Counted from the first letter of the stretch, positions 52,260 through 61,263 are shown. The stretch: DNA of 63,067 nt from Prochloraceae cyanobacterium (GCA_030065755.1 JASJDA010000021.1:1-63067), one strand, 5' to 3'. Numbers and translations are program-made. The notes: generated from the sequence alone by a model not told the origin.

Positions 52260-52695
52260 ACTGTACTTTTTCCCTATACTTAATAGCTAATTTTGTAGTT
52301 GTATGTATTAGTATTCAACTCTTTTAGCAGCCACAATATCGTCATTTTATTTTCACTCAAAATTAACTAATAAAACTGATTTAGTAACGATGGCGATTGC
52401 TCGCCAAGTTGTCAATTTATCTGTTTATAGATTAACTTGCTCTAAATATCTGTCTATATCGCTTTGATTTTGATTTTGCTCCTAAGTCTGACGTATTTAT
52501 GACACTTACCCCATTATAGTTACGATTTATCCTCGATTCATATAAAAATGTCTTTATCTTCAAGCGCCTAATTTAAATTTAATTTAAAGTTAACTTTTTT
52601 GATGTTTTGTATTCGTCCCACAGTTTCACAACTATGGGACGAATATTGATTTGTTAGTAGGTTATGTCGGTAAATTCTCTGAGGGCGAGAATTTC
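52260..52695. other. Spacer upstream of gmd
   Basis: These 436 AT-rich bases hold one hairpin, ATTCGTCCCA (52611-52620) with TGGGACGAAT (52635-52644), about 50 bases past the stop of the sugar transferase on the minus strand. This is a reasonable transcription end. The rest probably contains the gmd promoter. No gene is seen. Confidence 0.5.
52611..52644 (-). terminator. Hairpin after the sugar transferase gene
   Basis: A perfect 10-bp stem (ATTCGTCCCA/TGGGACGAAT) with a 14-base loop. No strong T tract follows on the minus strand, so confidence is moderate. Confidence 0.5.
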
Positions 52696-53427
52696 TCAGT
52701 AAGCACCATTGTTATGAGGAAAAATCATCACGCCAAATGTTTTAAATACGATCGACATATCTAACCACCAGGTACGACACTTGACATAATAAACGTCAAT
52801 TTGAACCCTTAGAGGATAGGGAATGTCGTTGCGTCCCGATACTTGCCACAAACCTGTAATTCCTGGTCGAATTGTCAGCACTTTGTCCATGCGGGTTCCG
52901 TATTTATGCAATTCTTCTGGAACCAATGGTCGAGGTCCGACAACGCTCATATCTCCTTTGAGAACATTCAAAAACTGAGGAAATTCGTCGAGACTGGTCA
53001 TTCGTAAAAATTTTCCGATTTTAGTCACCCTAGGATCTTGCTTTAACTTGAAATTATTTTCAAATTCTTCGCGTACTTGGGGCGATTGCTCCATCATCGC
53101 TTGAAAAACTTCGTCGGCATTGTTAACCATTGTCCTGAATTTAATACAGCCAAACTTCTTATAGTCTTTTCCTACCCTTTGCTGAACGTAAAAAATTGGT
53201 CCAGGCGAACTCAGAGCAATTAATAAAGCTAACAAAAGATAAACCGGAGAAAACAAAATCAAAACCAATAAGGAAAAAACAATATCAAACAAGCGTTTGG
53301 CAAAACTTCCGTCTAAAGCTTTCAAGAATAAATCCTTGTGCTTTTTTGGAGCAACTAGGGATTTAAAGCCTCGCTTAATTAAGCTTGGCAAAAGCTTGAC
53401 GGAGATAAGTTCGCTATGAGCAGTCAT
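52696..53427 (-). CDS. Polyprenyl-phosphate sugar-1-phosphate transferase (bacterial sugar transferase)
   Basis: A 243-residue initiating enzyme that links the first sugar phosphate to undecaprenyl phosphate for exopolysaccharide assembly. It has one membrane-embedded hydrophobic hairpin (LFDIVFSLLVLILFSPVYLL), the KFRTMVNNAD motif, TSLDEFPQFLNVLKGDMSVV with GPRPLVPEE, and IRPGITGLWQVSGRND. It is the short form with only the catalytic domain, lacking the N-terminal multi-span domain of WcaJ/WbaP. A strong AAGGAG precedes the start. It lies 72 bases after the glycosyltransferase. Confidence 0.93.
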   Translation of the reverse strand: MTAHSELISVKLLPSLIKRGFKSLVAPKKHKDLFLKALDGSFAKRLFDIVFSLLVLILFSPVYLLLALLIALSSPGPIFYVQQRVGKDYKKFGCIKFRTMVNNADEVFQAMMEQSPQVREEFENNFKLKQDPRVTKIGKFLRMTSLDEFPQFLNVLKGDMSVVGPRPLVPEELHKYGTRMDKVLTIRPGITGLWQVSGRNDIPYPLRVQIDVYYVKCRTWWLDMSIVFKTFGVMIFPHNNGAY

Positions 53428-53499
53428 CTTACTCCTTCATTTCTCATCACACCACACAGTCCCAATAATAAAGCTAGAATGCCAAATTGGCGATCGAAA

Positions 53500-54651
53500 T
53501 CAAAATTTTGTTCTTAAAATAGTAGCCCTCCATTCTTGGTAAGACTGTTCGAGGAAGCCTAAATAGGATTTTTTAAACGTTGGAGTATCAAACTTAGCAG
53601 CCTGCAAGCGGCAGTTTTCTGGATTGAGTAGATTTTGATACTGGGAAAAAGTTTCCACTGCTTCGATTAAGGCTTCTGGTTTTTGGGGAAAAAATAGTAA
53701 CCCCGTTCCCATTTTGGAATCGTCTCTAATATCGATAACTGTTTCTAAAGCACCACCTCCTTTATAGGCAATAACTGGGGTTCCACTCGCTTGTGCTTCG
53801 ACTAGAGCAATACCGAAGTCTTCGCAACCAGCATATACAAATGCTTTGGCATTTGCCATATATTGTTCGATCGCTGAATCGGTTTGTGCCCCAAGTACTT
53901 GCACGTTGGATTTGGCAAGTTGACGAATTCGTTCCAATTCTGGCCCGTCACCAATGACAACTAAGGGTTTTCCTAGTTGATTAAAGGCTCTCACAATTAA
54001 AGAGACCTTTTTATAAGATACCAACCGACAGACCGTTAGATAAAAATCCTCTTTTTGCGACTGCATCTTAAAGCGCTCGATATTAACTGGAGGATAGATA
54101 ACTTTTGCTTTTCGACGATAACAGCGCCAAATTCGACGAGCAGTATGAGAAGAGTTGGCAATAAAATAATCTACTCGATTAGCAGAAATTACGTCCCACT
54201 GGCGCAGCTGGTGTAAAAGATATCGAGTGAAGATTCCTGGTATACCGCCTCCGAGAGAGCTATTATTGAGGTAATCAAAGGTCAAATCCCAGGCGTAGCG
54301 CATGGGGCTGTGACAATAGCAGACGTGCAATTGTTGAGGATTGCTGAGAACTCCTTTAGCAACCGCATGGGAAGATGAAAGAATTACATCGTAGTCTTTT
54401 AAGTCAAGCTGTTCGATCGCCAAAGGAAGTAAGGGTAAGTATTTTTGAGGGCCGTTCCTAGCTAAAGGAAAGTGTTGTAAAAAAGTCGTACCAATCGATC
54501 GTCCGAATAAATAGCTCTGGGGATTTACAGATTCAAAGTCAATAAGAGCATAAAGATCGGCATCAATATGTTCTAAAATTTCTTTGACTACTAATTCTGA
54601 ACCGCCAGTGGCTTTTGGCGTTAACCACTCATGTACCAGAGCATATTTCAT
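53500..54651 (-). CDS. Glycosyltransferase family 4 protein
   Basis: A 383-residue GT-B glycosyltransferase: an N-terminal acceptor domain (HEWLTPKATGGSELVVKEIL, CYCHSPMRYAWDL) and a C-terminal donor domain (YLTVCRLVSYKKVSLIVRAF, VVIGDGPELERIRQLA, and the catalytic region FGIALVEAQASGTPVIAYK with the E-x7-E motif). It is likely a mannosyltransferase, since relatives share the HEWL..GGSE start; this is inference. It is the first gene of the minus-strand polysaccharide unit. Confidence 0.9.
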   Translation of the reverse strand: MKYALVHEWLTPKATGGSELVVKEILEHIDADLYALIDFESVNPQSYLFGRSIGTTFLQHFPLARNGPQKYLPLLPLAIEQLDLKDYDVILSSSHAVAKGVLSNPQQLHVCYCHSPMRYAWDLTFDYLNNSSLGGGIPGIFTRYLLHQLRQWDVISANRVDYFIANSSHTARRIWRCYRRKAKVIYPPVNIERFKMQSQKEDFYLTVCRLVSYKKVSLIVRAFNQLGKPLVVIGDGPELERIRQLAKSNVQVLGAQTDSAIEQYMANAKAFVYAGCEDFGIALVEAQASGTPVIAYKGGGALETVIDIRDDSKMGTGLLFFPQKPEALIEAVETFSQYQNLLNPENCRLQAAKFDTPTFKKSYLGFLEQSYQEWRATILRTKF

Positions 54652-54821
54652 AATTTAAGAACTAAATTTTGAGAAAATCACGTTTTCTTTAGTTTAATCA
54701 TTGAAAAATACTAAGCACTAACAAGTATTTATCCTCAACTGTTTTAAGGATAGTTTTTACGAGCTTATTTCTTTTTGTTCGAGATCGGAGTTTACGAAAT
54801 AACCAAATAACTAGTTCAAAG

Positions 54822-54999
54822 GCAAAAGGCAAGAGGCAAAAGGCAAAAGTCACCCGTTGAAAAGGGGACTTTACCCCTCCTCAACCAGTTTCCCCTTATA
54901 GAAGGGGAGGTCTTAAACCAAGGTATTAGTAAGTAGTGAACGAACTAAACTTTTGCCTCTTGCCTATTGCCTTTTGCCTCGGAGGCAATAGCCGACGAT
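54822..54999. repeat. Composite inverted STRR cassette E (GGCAAAA type)
   Basis: GGCAAAAGGCAAGAGGCAAA heptamers (54822-54850) are mirrored by TTTTGCCTCTTGCCTATTGC (about 54952-54979). The core has GGGG..CCCC and the hairpin CCCCTTATAGAAGGGG followed by AGGTCTTAAACCAAGG (54892-54923). The tail is CGGAGGC..GCCGACGATAAAAAG. The spacer 54652-55099 holds nothing else that I recognise. Confidence 0.75.
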
Positions 55000-55099
55000 A
55001 AAAAGAAAATAAAACCACTAAGTTTAGCTACTCAGGTATGTAAATAATAGGTACGAGTTGAATTATTTTTCTGCTTTCAGAAATGGAGATAAACTATCC

Positions 55100-56200
55100 A
55101 TGAAACTCACTTTTTTTCAAGGCTTGACTTCAAAACTAAAACATATATTAACATTTGCTTTATGTTTTTGTTTGAGCGTCTTATTTTCATTTGGCTTTTT
55201 GAACGAACCCGCTCGAGCACAAGCTTTCTTTGAAAGTCCGAAGCAGTTTGTGGTCAAAACATCTTGTATTGCTACCAGATCGATTAGAAAAGGAACTGAC
55301 CCTGTTGAATTAACGGTTGATGAGATTTATACTGCATTAGGAGAAAATAAAATTCCTGGCGGTACTCACGCTTATATAGAGGTCGAAGGGACTAGAAAGT
55401 GGGTAGCTCTTTCCTGCGGTCAATATGAAGGAGAAGTAGCTACTACTCCTCCCACAGAGGAACCAAAGGATTTTCTGCCTTTCTTCGATGAAATTGACAA
55501 TCCAATCCCCCTAAGAGTTGGAGGAATTGCTGACATTACACCCGTTCCTCCTCAACTAAATAAATTCGATCGAGCTGTTGTCAAAGCCTGTGGCGAACCA
55601 GGAAAAAGAGTAAGTCGGCGCGAATTTGTGGATCTAATGAACGATAATCCTGAGGTTCTCGAACAGGTTAAAGAATTTGTTGGCGATCGAGTATTTGCTA
55701 ATCGTCCTAGCAGTACCTCTTCTTCTGATTTCCTACAAGATCTAACCGATGCTTGGTTTAGCAATGCAGAAGGCTTTAATCATATCTTCTGCGGCGAACC
55801 CGTACCAGGAGGTAAAATTGGCGGTTTGCACTTCTGGGGTCGTTATCTAGAACTTCAAGAAGCGAGTTTAGCTGGTCGTCTACCTGGTAACACGTCTAGA
55901 GAAGAGGTAGTGCCTGGTACAATCTATACTCTAGGTGTTGAAATGAGTGTAGATGGTGGCATTGCCTCATCTAAAATTAAAGGATACGGTCTTACTTTAT
56001 CTGCAGAAGATATCCTCAAATTTGTCACCAAAGCTTTCCGCGATAACCCGACAAGAAGCAGCAGAAGCAGTGCTTGTCTCCTTGATGTAGAAGATGAGGG
56101 GAAAGAATTTAAAGCAGTATTTGTCAGAAGAGCGAGTGGTATACGCACTTTTTATCCTGATGCTACTCCTAGAAGCAACACTTCACAGTGTCAGGTTTAA
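55100..56200 (+). CDS. Secreted EndoU/XendoU-like endoribonuclease
   Basis: A 366-residue exported protein with a signal peptide (LTFALCFCLSVLFSFGFL, cleaved near ARAQA). The C-terminal half matches the XendoU fold: GFNHIFCGE with H228 and E233, then KIGGLHFWGRYLELQEA with H244, and SSKIKGYG with K292/K294. In Xenopus XendoU the catalytic H162, E167, H178 and K224 have nearly the same spacing; the Glu preceding H162 is Asn here. The end VFVRRASGIRTFYPDA is also family-like. It should cut RNA, perhaps at uridines, outside the cytoplasm. An upstream start at 55058 is possible, but GGAG at 55085 and the signal peptide favour 55100. Confidence 0.82.
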   Translation: MKLTFFQGLTSKLKHILTFALCFCLSVLFSFGFLNEPARAQAFFESPKQFVVKTSCIATRSIRKGTDPVELTVDEIYTALGENKIPGGTHAYIEVEGTRKWVALSCGQYEGEVATTPPTEEPKDFLPFFDEIDNPIPLRVGGIADITPVPPQLNKFDRAVVKACGEPGKRVSRREFVDLMNDNPEVLEQVKEFVGDRVFANRPSSTSSSDFLQDLTDAWFSNAEGFNHIFCGEPVPGGKIGGLHFWGRYLELQEASLAGRLPGNTSREEVVPGTIYTLGVEMSVDGGIASSKIKGYGLTLSAEDILKFVTKAFRDNPTRSSRSSACLLDVEDEGKEFKAVFVRRASGIRTFYPDATPRSNTSQCQV

Positions 56201-56232
56201 TGGCGGTCACTCTTCAGATGAGCTGTTGACTT

Positions 56233-56607
56233 TTAAAAGAAATCACTCTCGTTACTACTGTATTGGTTCATAGCGTTGGGGTTGTTATCTTTCTTCGACC
56301 CCAATAAATCTAGTTTATCTACTTTAATTACTGGTCTGGAACGCTGCGCGCCAGTATTAGAATCGTTCCAGGTCTCAATCTTTAAATAGCCTTGAATTCC
56401 GATTAAACTGCCCTTACGAACGTAGTTACCAGCTACTTCTGCTGTTTTTCCCCATATCTCTAGGTTAAACCAGTCTGGTTTATCGCTTTTGCTTGTCGGA
56501 CGATTTACAGCCAGGGAGAGGGTACATTTGACACTGCCAGATTCAAAATATTTTATGTCCGGATCTTTTCCAGCACGACCGACAAGATGAACTATATTTA
56601 CACTCAT
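56233..56607 (-). CDS. ssb: Single-stranded DNA-binding protein
   Basis: A 124-residue OB-fold protein: VHLVGRAGKDPDIKYFESG, CTLSLAVNR, WFNLEIWGKTAEVAGNYVRK and GIQGYLKIETW. It protects single-stranded DNA in replication and repair. It is short: the flexible tail is only about 20 residues and ends ESDFF. This is a reduced version of the acidic DDDIPF-type tip that recruits partner proteins, but still acidic-aromatic. Cyanobacteria often have two SSB-like proteins, so this may be the main or the accessory one. Confidence 0.9.
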   Translation of the reverse strand: MSVNIVHLVGRAGKDPDIKYFESGSVKCTLSLAVNRPTSKSDKPDWFNLEIWGKTAEVAGNYVRKGSLIGIQGYLKIETWNDSNTGAQRSRPVIKVDKLDLLGSKKDNNPNAMNQYSSNESDFF

Positions 56608-56759
56608 GGTACTTTACACGTCCTCGATAGTACTAATGTATATTAACACTGCTCGCGGGAAGTCTCCTAATAAGTGAATCGCTGGTTCGGAGATAAGAAC
56701 GAGCACATTCATTGATTTCACGAAAAAAGTGTTATACAATACAATACTAAGATAGAGTA

Positions 56760-56883
56760 AGTGTCACTTATGTGAGCAAAACCTCTGGACGCTGAGTAAG
56801 ACCAAAAAGAGTCTCGTACTGTTAAAGGCATAGGCGGGAAACAGGAATTCCCGACTAAGGCTGTGCCGCAAGTCGTGGGTAGT
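56760..56883. other. Possible decayed IS605-type end
   Basis: GCGGGAA-ACAGGAA-TTCCCGAC and GTGGGTAGTTTACA precede the HAD gene's 3' end. GGGTAGTTTA also follows the hairpin at 33971. I read this as a possible degraded insertion end, with low confidence. Confidence 0.25.
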
Positions 56884-57666
56884 TTACACTTTTTGTTTTA
56901 AGAGATGGCGTACGCTAGAGAGTAAGTTGGCGTAGAAATAATCGGGCTGGAATTGTTTTAAATACTTATAGCTGCGAATGCCGCAAGTTAGAGCGATCGC
57001 GGGTATTCCCAGTTTTTTAGCTGCTAGGATATCTGCTTCTGTATCTCCGATCGTATAGGCTGAGGTACGATCGCCAAAATCGGTGCTAGCTTTTTTTAAT
57101 AGTTCGGTTTTAAGTGCAGCTTTATTTTGATAAGCGCTTTCGCAATCTTTTCTCCCATATATGCCAGAAAAAAGATGTTTGATATTTTGTTTTTCTAAAA
57201 TATTTTCTACTTGTGAGGTCGATCGTAGGGTTACTAATACTAGTTGAACTCCTTTTAAATGGAGCATTCCTAAAGCCCAGTTTACTCCTGGCTGTATTTT
57301 GTCTTGTTCTAGGAGCATTGGATGGTTGACTATTTTTTGAACTTGCTCTAGGAAAAAGTCAATTTGTTGTCCTTGTAAACCAGAAATTTTAGTAATCTCA
57401 ACATCGTCGATCCGATCTTGTTTCATCTGCCAGAATTGAGCTTTACTCAATTGCTTGGGAATTAATTTTTTCCCTTGTTCCTTATAATAGGAGATGGTTC
57501 TCATTAATCCGAGTTTGTACGTGCTGTAATAGCGATCGGAAACATCTACAATTGGACCATCGAAATCACAAAATATGGTTAATTCTTGTTCCCATTTAGG
57601 AAAGCAAACTTCTCTATTAAAGAAAGAATGAGTTGGTAATTTTAAAATAGCAGAGTTTGTCATCAT
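56884..57666 (-). CDS. HAD-family hydrolase (phosphoglycolate-phosphatase-like)
   Basis: A 260-residue HAD phosphatase. Motif I is FCDFDGPIVDV (nucleophile and acid/base Asp), motif II is VLVTLRSTS, and motif IV is YTIGDTEADILAAKKLGIP. The cap domain lies between. The end matches Gph-like enzymes, which remove phosphate from 2-phosphoglycolate or similar small molecules; the substrate is not determined. The open frame extends to a TTG at 57711, but ATG at 57666 (or 57663) is more likely. It is monocistronic as far as visible. Confidence 0.85.
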   Translation of the reverse strand: MMTNSAILKLPTHSFFNREVCFPKWEQELTIFCDFDGPIVDVSDRYYSTYKLGLMRTISYYKEQGKKLIPKQLSKAQFWQMKQDRIDDVEITKISGLQGQQIDFFLEQVQKIVNHPMLLEQDKIQPGVNWALGMLHLKGVQLVLVTLRSTSQVENILEKQNIKHLFSGIYGRKDCESAYQNKAALKTELLKKASTDFGDRTSAYTIGDTEADILAAKKLGIPAIALTCGIRSYKYLKQFQPDYFYANLLSSVRHLLKQKV

Positions 57667-57917
57667 AAAGTCCGGTTTATACGATAGATAAGCTATAAAA
57701 AACCTTGTCAATAAAAAAAATCAATTCCATTTACTGCTTTTAGATTAGCGACAAAAAGTGACAAAACTGAGACTCAACATTAAAACAATTGGAACAATAT
57801 TTTTTTTGAGAAAAGATGTTGTGCAGATCAGTTAATTAATCATTTATTGATGATTTTTATACTACTCCAATAACTGAGTAGACACTTTTTCTCAAGTTTT
57901 TGTTCCTGCTATAAGTA

Positions 57918-59810
57918 TTAAACAATCTTATCTTTTTGATCAGTTTTCTTAAATAGATCGTCTTGTTCGTGGGGGAATTTAGGAATAGAGTCAATCAGAG
58001 TGCGAGTATAGTCGGTGTTAGGATCTTCTAGAATTCGTCTAGCTGCGTCAATTTCTTCTATTTTTCCCTGGTTCATAACCATAATGCGATCGCTCATAAA
58101 ATTGACTACGCTGAGGTCGTGAGAGATAAAAATATAAGTTAAATTAAACTCTTCTTGTAATTCTTTTAATAAATTCAGTACTTGCGCTTGCACCGATACA
58201 TCTAAGGCTGATACTGATTCGTCGCAGATAATAAATTTAGGATTGAGAGCTAATGCTCTGGCGATACAAACCCTTTGCCGTTGACCTCCAGATAATTCGT
58301 GAGGATAGCGATTAGTCCACTCAGCATTTAAACCGACTCGATTTAATAAATATTTTACTCTTTCATTGCGCTGATTTGGATTAGTTTCTGTTTGGTGAAT
58401 GACCATAGGTTCGACGATCGCTTTACCAATAGTCATGCGAGGGTTGAGAGAATTGTAAGGGTTCTGAAAAACAATTTGCATATCCTGACGCAATTTTCTC
58501 AGAGATTCCTTATCTATATTGATAATATCTTTCCCTTCAAAGCGAATTTTCCCAGCATAAGCGGGAATCAAAAGTAAAATGGTACGAGCTAAAGTAGATT
58601 TACCGCAGCCTGATTCTCCTACTAATCCTAAGGTTTCTCCTGGATAAACGTCAAAAGATAGATCGTGGACTGCCATAAAGTACTCTTTTGTCCTACCAAA
58701 CATTCCGCGCTTGGGAAAACCAACAGAAAGTTTTTCTACTGAGAGTAAAGGCTTTTGTTCTTGTAATTGGGAAAGTCGTTCTTTTTCTTCTTCAGGAGTG
58801 AAGATCTGACTTTCTCGAGTCTCTTCTCTATCTGGTTTCGAGTCTTCGCCCTGCTGCTCTTCTTCGATAAAATCAGATACGGTGAGCAAGTATTTCAAGC
58901 GTTCGTCTAGGGGAGGACGACAAGCTAAAAGACCCTGGGTATAAGGATGTTGGGGATGGAATAAAATCTGGTTTTTTTCACCTTTCTCGACAATTTTTCC
59001 CTTGCGCATTACTACTATATGGTCAGCAATGTTAGCAATTACGCTCAAGTCGTGGGATATGAAGATGGTGGACATACCCCTTTTGGTGCATAGTTCTTGA
59101 AGTAGATCGAGAATGGTTGCTTGCACGGTCACGTCAAGAGCAGTTGTGGGTTCGTCAGCAATTAAAATTACAGGATCGCAAGAAATTGCCATGGCGATCG
59201 TCACCCTTTGCAATTGACCTCCAGAGAGTTGATGGGGATAGCGATCGAGTATTGCTTGCTTTCGTTGTTTGATGTAGTCAAGTATCTTGAGATTCGCTCG
59301 ATTTCTTCCTTTTTTTTCTGTTTCTTCGAGATATTGTTGTTCTAGTTGTTCGTTAGTGGGAAAAAGTTTTACTTCCTGTAACAGCGAGATCGCTTGTTCT
59401 CTTGCTTGTTCTTCGGTAACATTCTGATGAAGTAAAATTGCTTCAGTGAGCTGAAAGCCAATTGTGTAGACTGGATTGAGCGCACTCATGGGTTCTTGGA
59501 AAATCATAGCAATTTTATTGCCACGATAATGACGCATTTGCTTTGGCTTTAAACTCAAAAGGTCGATTGGTTCTGCCTCAGTTGTTTCCTGAAAGCGAAT
59601 TTCACCACCTTCCCTAACTTTACCAGGACTGGATATCAAACCCATAATTGCTAGAGAAGAGACTGATTTACCGGATCCCGACTCCCCTACAATACCCAGA
59701 GTTTTGCCTCGTTTAAGTTGAAAATCAATGCGATCGACTGCGGTAACGAGAGAAAGATCGGTTGCAAATTCAACTGTGAGGTTGCGAACGTCGAGAACAG
59801 TATCACTCAT
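57918..59810 (-). CDS. Double-ATPase ABC transporter subunit for peptides (DppD-DppF/YejF-like)
   Basis: A 630-residue fusion of two ABC ATPases. Each half has a Walker A (GESGSGKS and GESGCGKS), a signature (LSGGQLQRV and LSGGQRQRV), Walker B (ILIADEPTTALDV and FIICDESVSALDV) and a His switch (ISHDLSVI, ISHDLSVV). The C-terminal zone of half 1 (PYTQGLLACRPPL) is typical of oligopeptide/dipeptide/nickel importers. A 60-residue charged linker joins the halves. No permease or binding-protein genes are in the window. The frame extends to 59852, overlapping tnpB; ATG at 59810 with AGAGATAATT is preferred. Confidence 0.92.
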   Translation of the reverse strand: MSDTVLDVRNLTVEFATDLSLVTAVDRIDFQLKRGKTLGIVGESGSGKSVSSLAIMGLISSPGKVREGGEIRFQETTEAEPIDLLSLKPKQMRHYRGNKIAMIFQEPMSALNPVYTIGFQLTEAILLHQNVTEEQAREQAISLLQEVKLFPTNEQLEQQYLEETEKKGRNRANLKILDYIKQRKQAILDRYPHQLSGGQLQRVTIAMAISCDPVILIADEPTTALDVTVQATILDLLQELCTKRGMSTIFISHDLSVIANIADHIVVMRKGKIVEKGEKNQILFHPQHPYTQGLLACRPPLDERLKYLLTVSDFIEEEQQGEDSKPDREETRESQIFTPEEEKERLSQLQEQKPLLSVEKLSVGFPKRGMFGRTKEYFMAVHDLSFDVYPGETLGLVGESGCGKSTLARTILLLIPAYAGKIRFEGKDIINIDKESLRKLRQDMQIVFQNPYNSLNPRMTIGKAIVEPMVIHQTETNPNQRNERVKYLLNRVGLNAEWTNRYPHELSGGQRQRVCIARALALNPKFIICDESVSALDVSVQAQVLNLLKELQEEFNLTYIFISHDLSVVNFMSDRIMVMNQGKIEEIDAARRILEDPNTDYTRTLIDSIPKFPHEQDDLFKKTDQKDKIV

Positions 59811-59842
59811 AATTATCTCTAATATAAATTTAATTGACATCT

Positions 59843-59866
59843 CTAAGAACAAGCTGTCGCTATGGT
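59843..59866 (-). repeat. 24-base direct repeat, tnpB 3' copy
   Basis: On the plus strand this reads CTAAGAACAAGCTGTCGCTA and onward. It matches 61240-61263 at 21 of 24 positions and encodes the tail TIATACS-stop of the tnpB. Confidence 0.7.
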
Positions 59867-61147
59867 CTTAGATTCAAAAGATCGAATCCTTTTAGGTTGT
59901 GTCAAGCAACCACTAATACGTTGAATCATTTTCAGATCCTTCGCTTTACTTAACCCTAGATGTTTTCTTAATATATTTAGCGCACCGTTGGCATCAGCAT
60001 TAATTAACTGACCGCTTTTGGTTTTGTATAAACCTCTTTTAATGCGTTTGCCGCTAAACACATATTTTTTTGTATCGTTAGGATTATAATTGGGAATGTT
60101 ATCTGCATCTAATGCGCTAGCTTTAGAGGTATAAGATTCTTCGATTTCAATGTATTCAAGTCCTACTCTCTCACAGAGGCTTTCCAGCTTGAGTCGAAAA
60201 GTAGATATTGGAATTTGGACAAAGTTTTGATTGTTGCGAGTACCCAGATTGGCATCTTGTTTGATACCAGGGTTGTAGCCCACAACCACTTTGCTAATTC
60301 CCGTATTTAAACAACGATTGACAATAAATCTAACTGATTTATTTAGATAATCTTGAATTTGATTAGATCTTTTATCGAGTAGAGAAGCTTGTTGGTTAGT
60401 CGTCCCTTCAATACCTTGAATATCTTTAATCGATTGCAATTTTGCATTACGTTTGTTATACCATTGGTTTAATGTTTTTAACCGTTTTCCATCAATAATA
60501 AACGATTCTCCATTGGTGGCAACGCAGGTAGCAAGATTGTTAAGACCAACATCGATACCGATTACATCAGATCCTACGGCCAGCTTTTCTTCTACTTGCT
60601 CGTAAACATAAGCTACATCAAAAAACCTCGCTTTATATTTGGGTAAAATTCTAATCTCTTTAACCTGCTTATTTCTAATTTTTTCAGGAATTGTTAACGT
60701 CACAGAGCCAAAGCTTCGTTTAAAAGGTCTAGACATTGGAATTGAAAATTGCCACTCCTTGTCCTTTAGCTTGTCCCAATCTCGCGCTCGTATTGGGATA
60801 ATAAGCGCAAAAAAACCATCTTTTGGCAAATATCCAGGCAATCTCACTTTGGCGTTATACTGTCCAGCATTTTTCAACTTGATTAAATTGAAAAACCCAC
60901 GAAAAGCTCGATCGACAACCTTTAAAGTTTGCTGTCCGATATCCGTTGGTAGCAATATATAGTTTTCGTTTGATTTGCTGTAATGATAAGAACTTTCATA
61001 ACGAAGAAACTTCCTTTCGGCAAAAAAGTACTGACGAACATTATAAAGACCTACGTTGAATAAATTCTTTGAAAGTCTGCACAATGCTTTTAACGCATCA
61101 TTTTCATCCCGATTTAGTTTTAATCGATTCGTCAGTGTTAACAGCAT
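59843..61147 (-). CDS. tnpB: TnpB-family RNA-guided nuclease, apparently intact
   Basis: A 434-residue protein with the TnpB layout: N-terminal wedge/REC (KLNRDENDALKALCRLSKNL), RuvC-I aspartate in VIGIDVGLNNLATCV, RuvC-II glutamate in YIEIEESYTSKASALD, and RuvC-III aspartate in LINADANGALNILRK. The Cys4 zinc finger expected between II and III is absent: that region (YVFSGKRIKRGLYKTKSGQ) has no cysteines. It resembles IS607-linked TnpB rather than the other tnpB types here. No tnpA lies next to it. The ORF reads to 61198, but MLLTLTNRLKLN at 61147 is the natural start. Its stop is 33 bases before the ABC subunit start. Confidence 0.85.
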   Translation of the reverse strand: MLLTLTNRLKLNRDENDALKALCRLSKNLFNVGLYNVRQYFFAERKFLRYESSYHYSKSNENYILLPTDIGQQTLKVVDRAFRGFFNLIKLKNAGQYNAKVRLPGYLPKDGFFALIIPIRARDWDKLKDKEWQFSIPMSRPFKRSFGSVTLTIPEKIRNKQVKEIRILPKYKARFFDVAYVYEQVEEKLAVGSDVIGIDVGLNNLATCVATNGESFIIDGKRLKTLNQWYNKRNAKLQSIKDIQGIEGTTNQQASLLDKRSNQIQDYLNKSVRFIVNRCLNTGISKVVVGYNPGIKQDANLGTRNNQNFVQIPISTFRLKLESLCERVGLEYIEIEESYTSKASALDADNIPNYNPNDTKKYVFSGKRIKRGLYKTKSGQLINADANGALNILRKHLGLSKAKDLKMIQRISGCLTQPKRIRSFESKTIATACS

Positions 61148-61239
61148 AAAAATAAATCCGTCATATATAAATGATATAACGAAATTAAAACTTGTCAACT
61201 ATCAGTTACAAGTAATATAAGGGCTTCACCTCAATTCCC

Positions 61240-61263
61240 CTAAAACCAAGCTCTCGCTATGGT
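61240..61263 (-). repeat. 24-base direct repeat, upstream copy (TnpB tail relic)
   Basis: CTAAAACCAAGCTCTCGCTA and onward matches the last codons of the neighbouring tnpB at 59843-59866 with three differences. Translated on the minus strand it gives AGTATIARAWF-stop. It is probably the end of a lost second TnpB. Confidence 0.6.
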
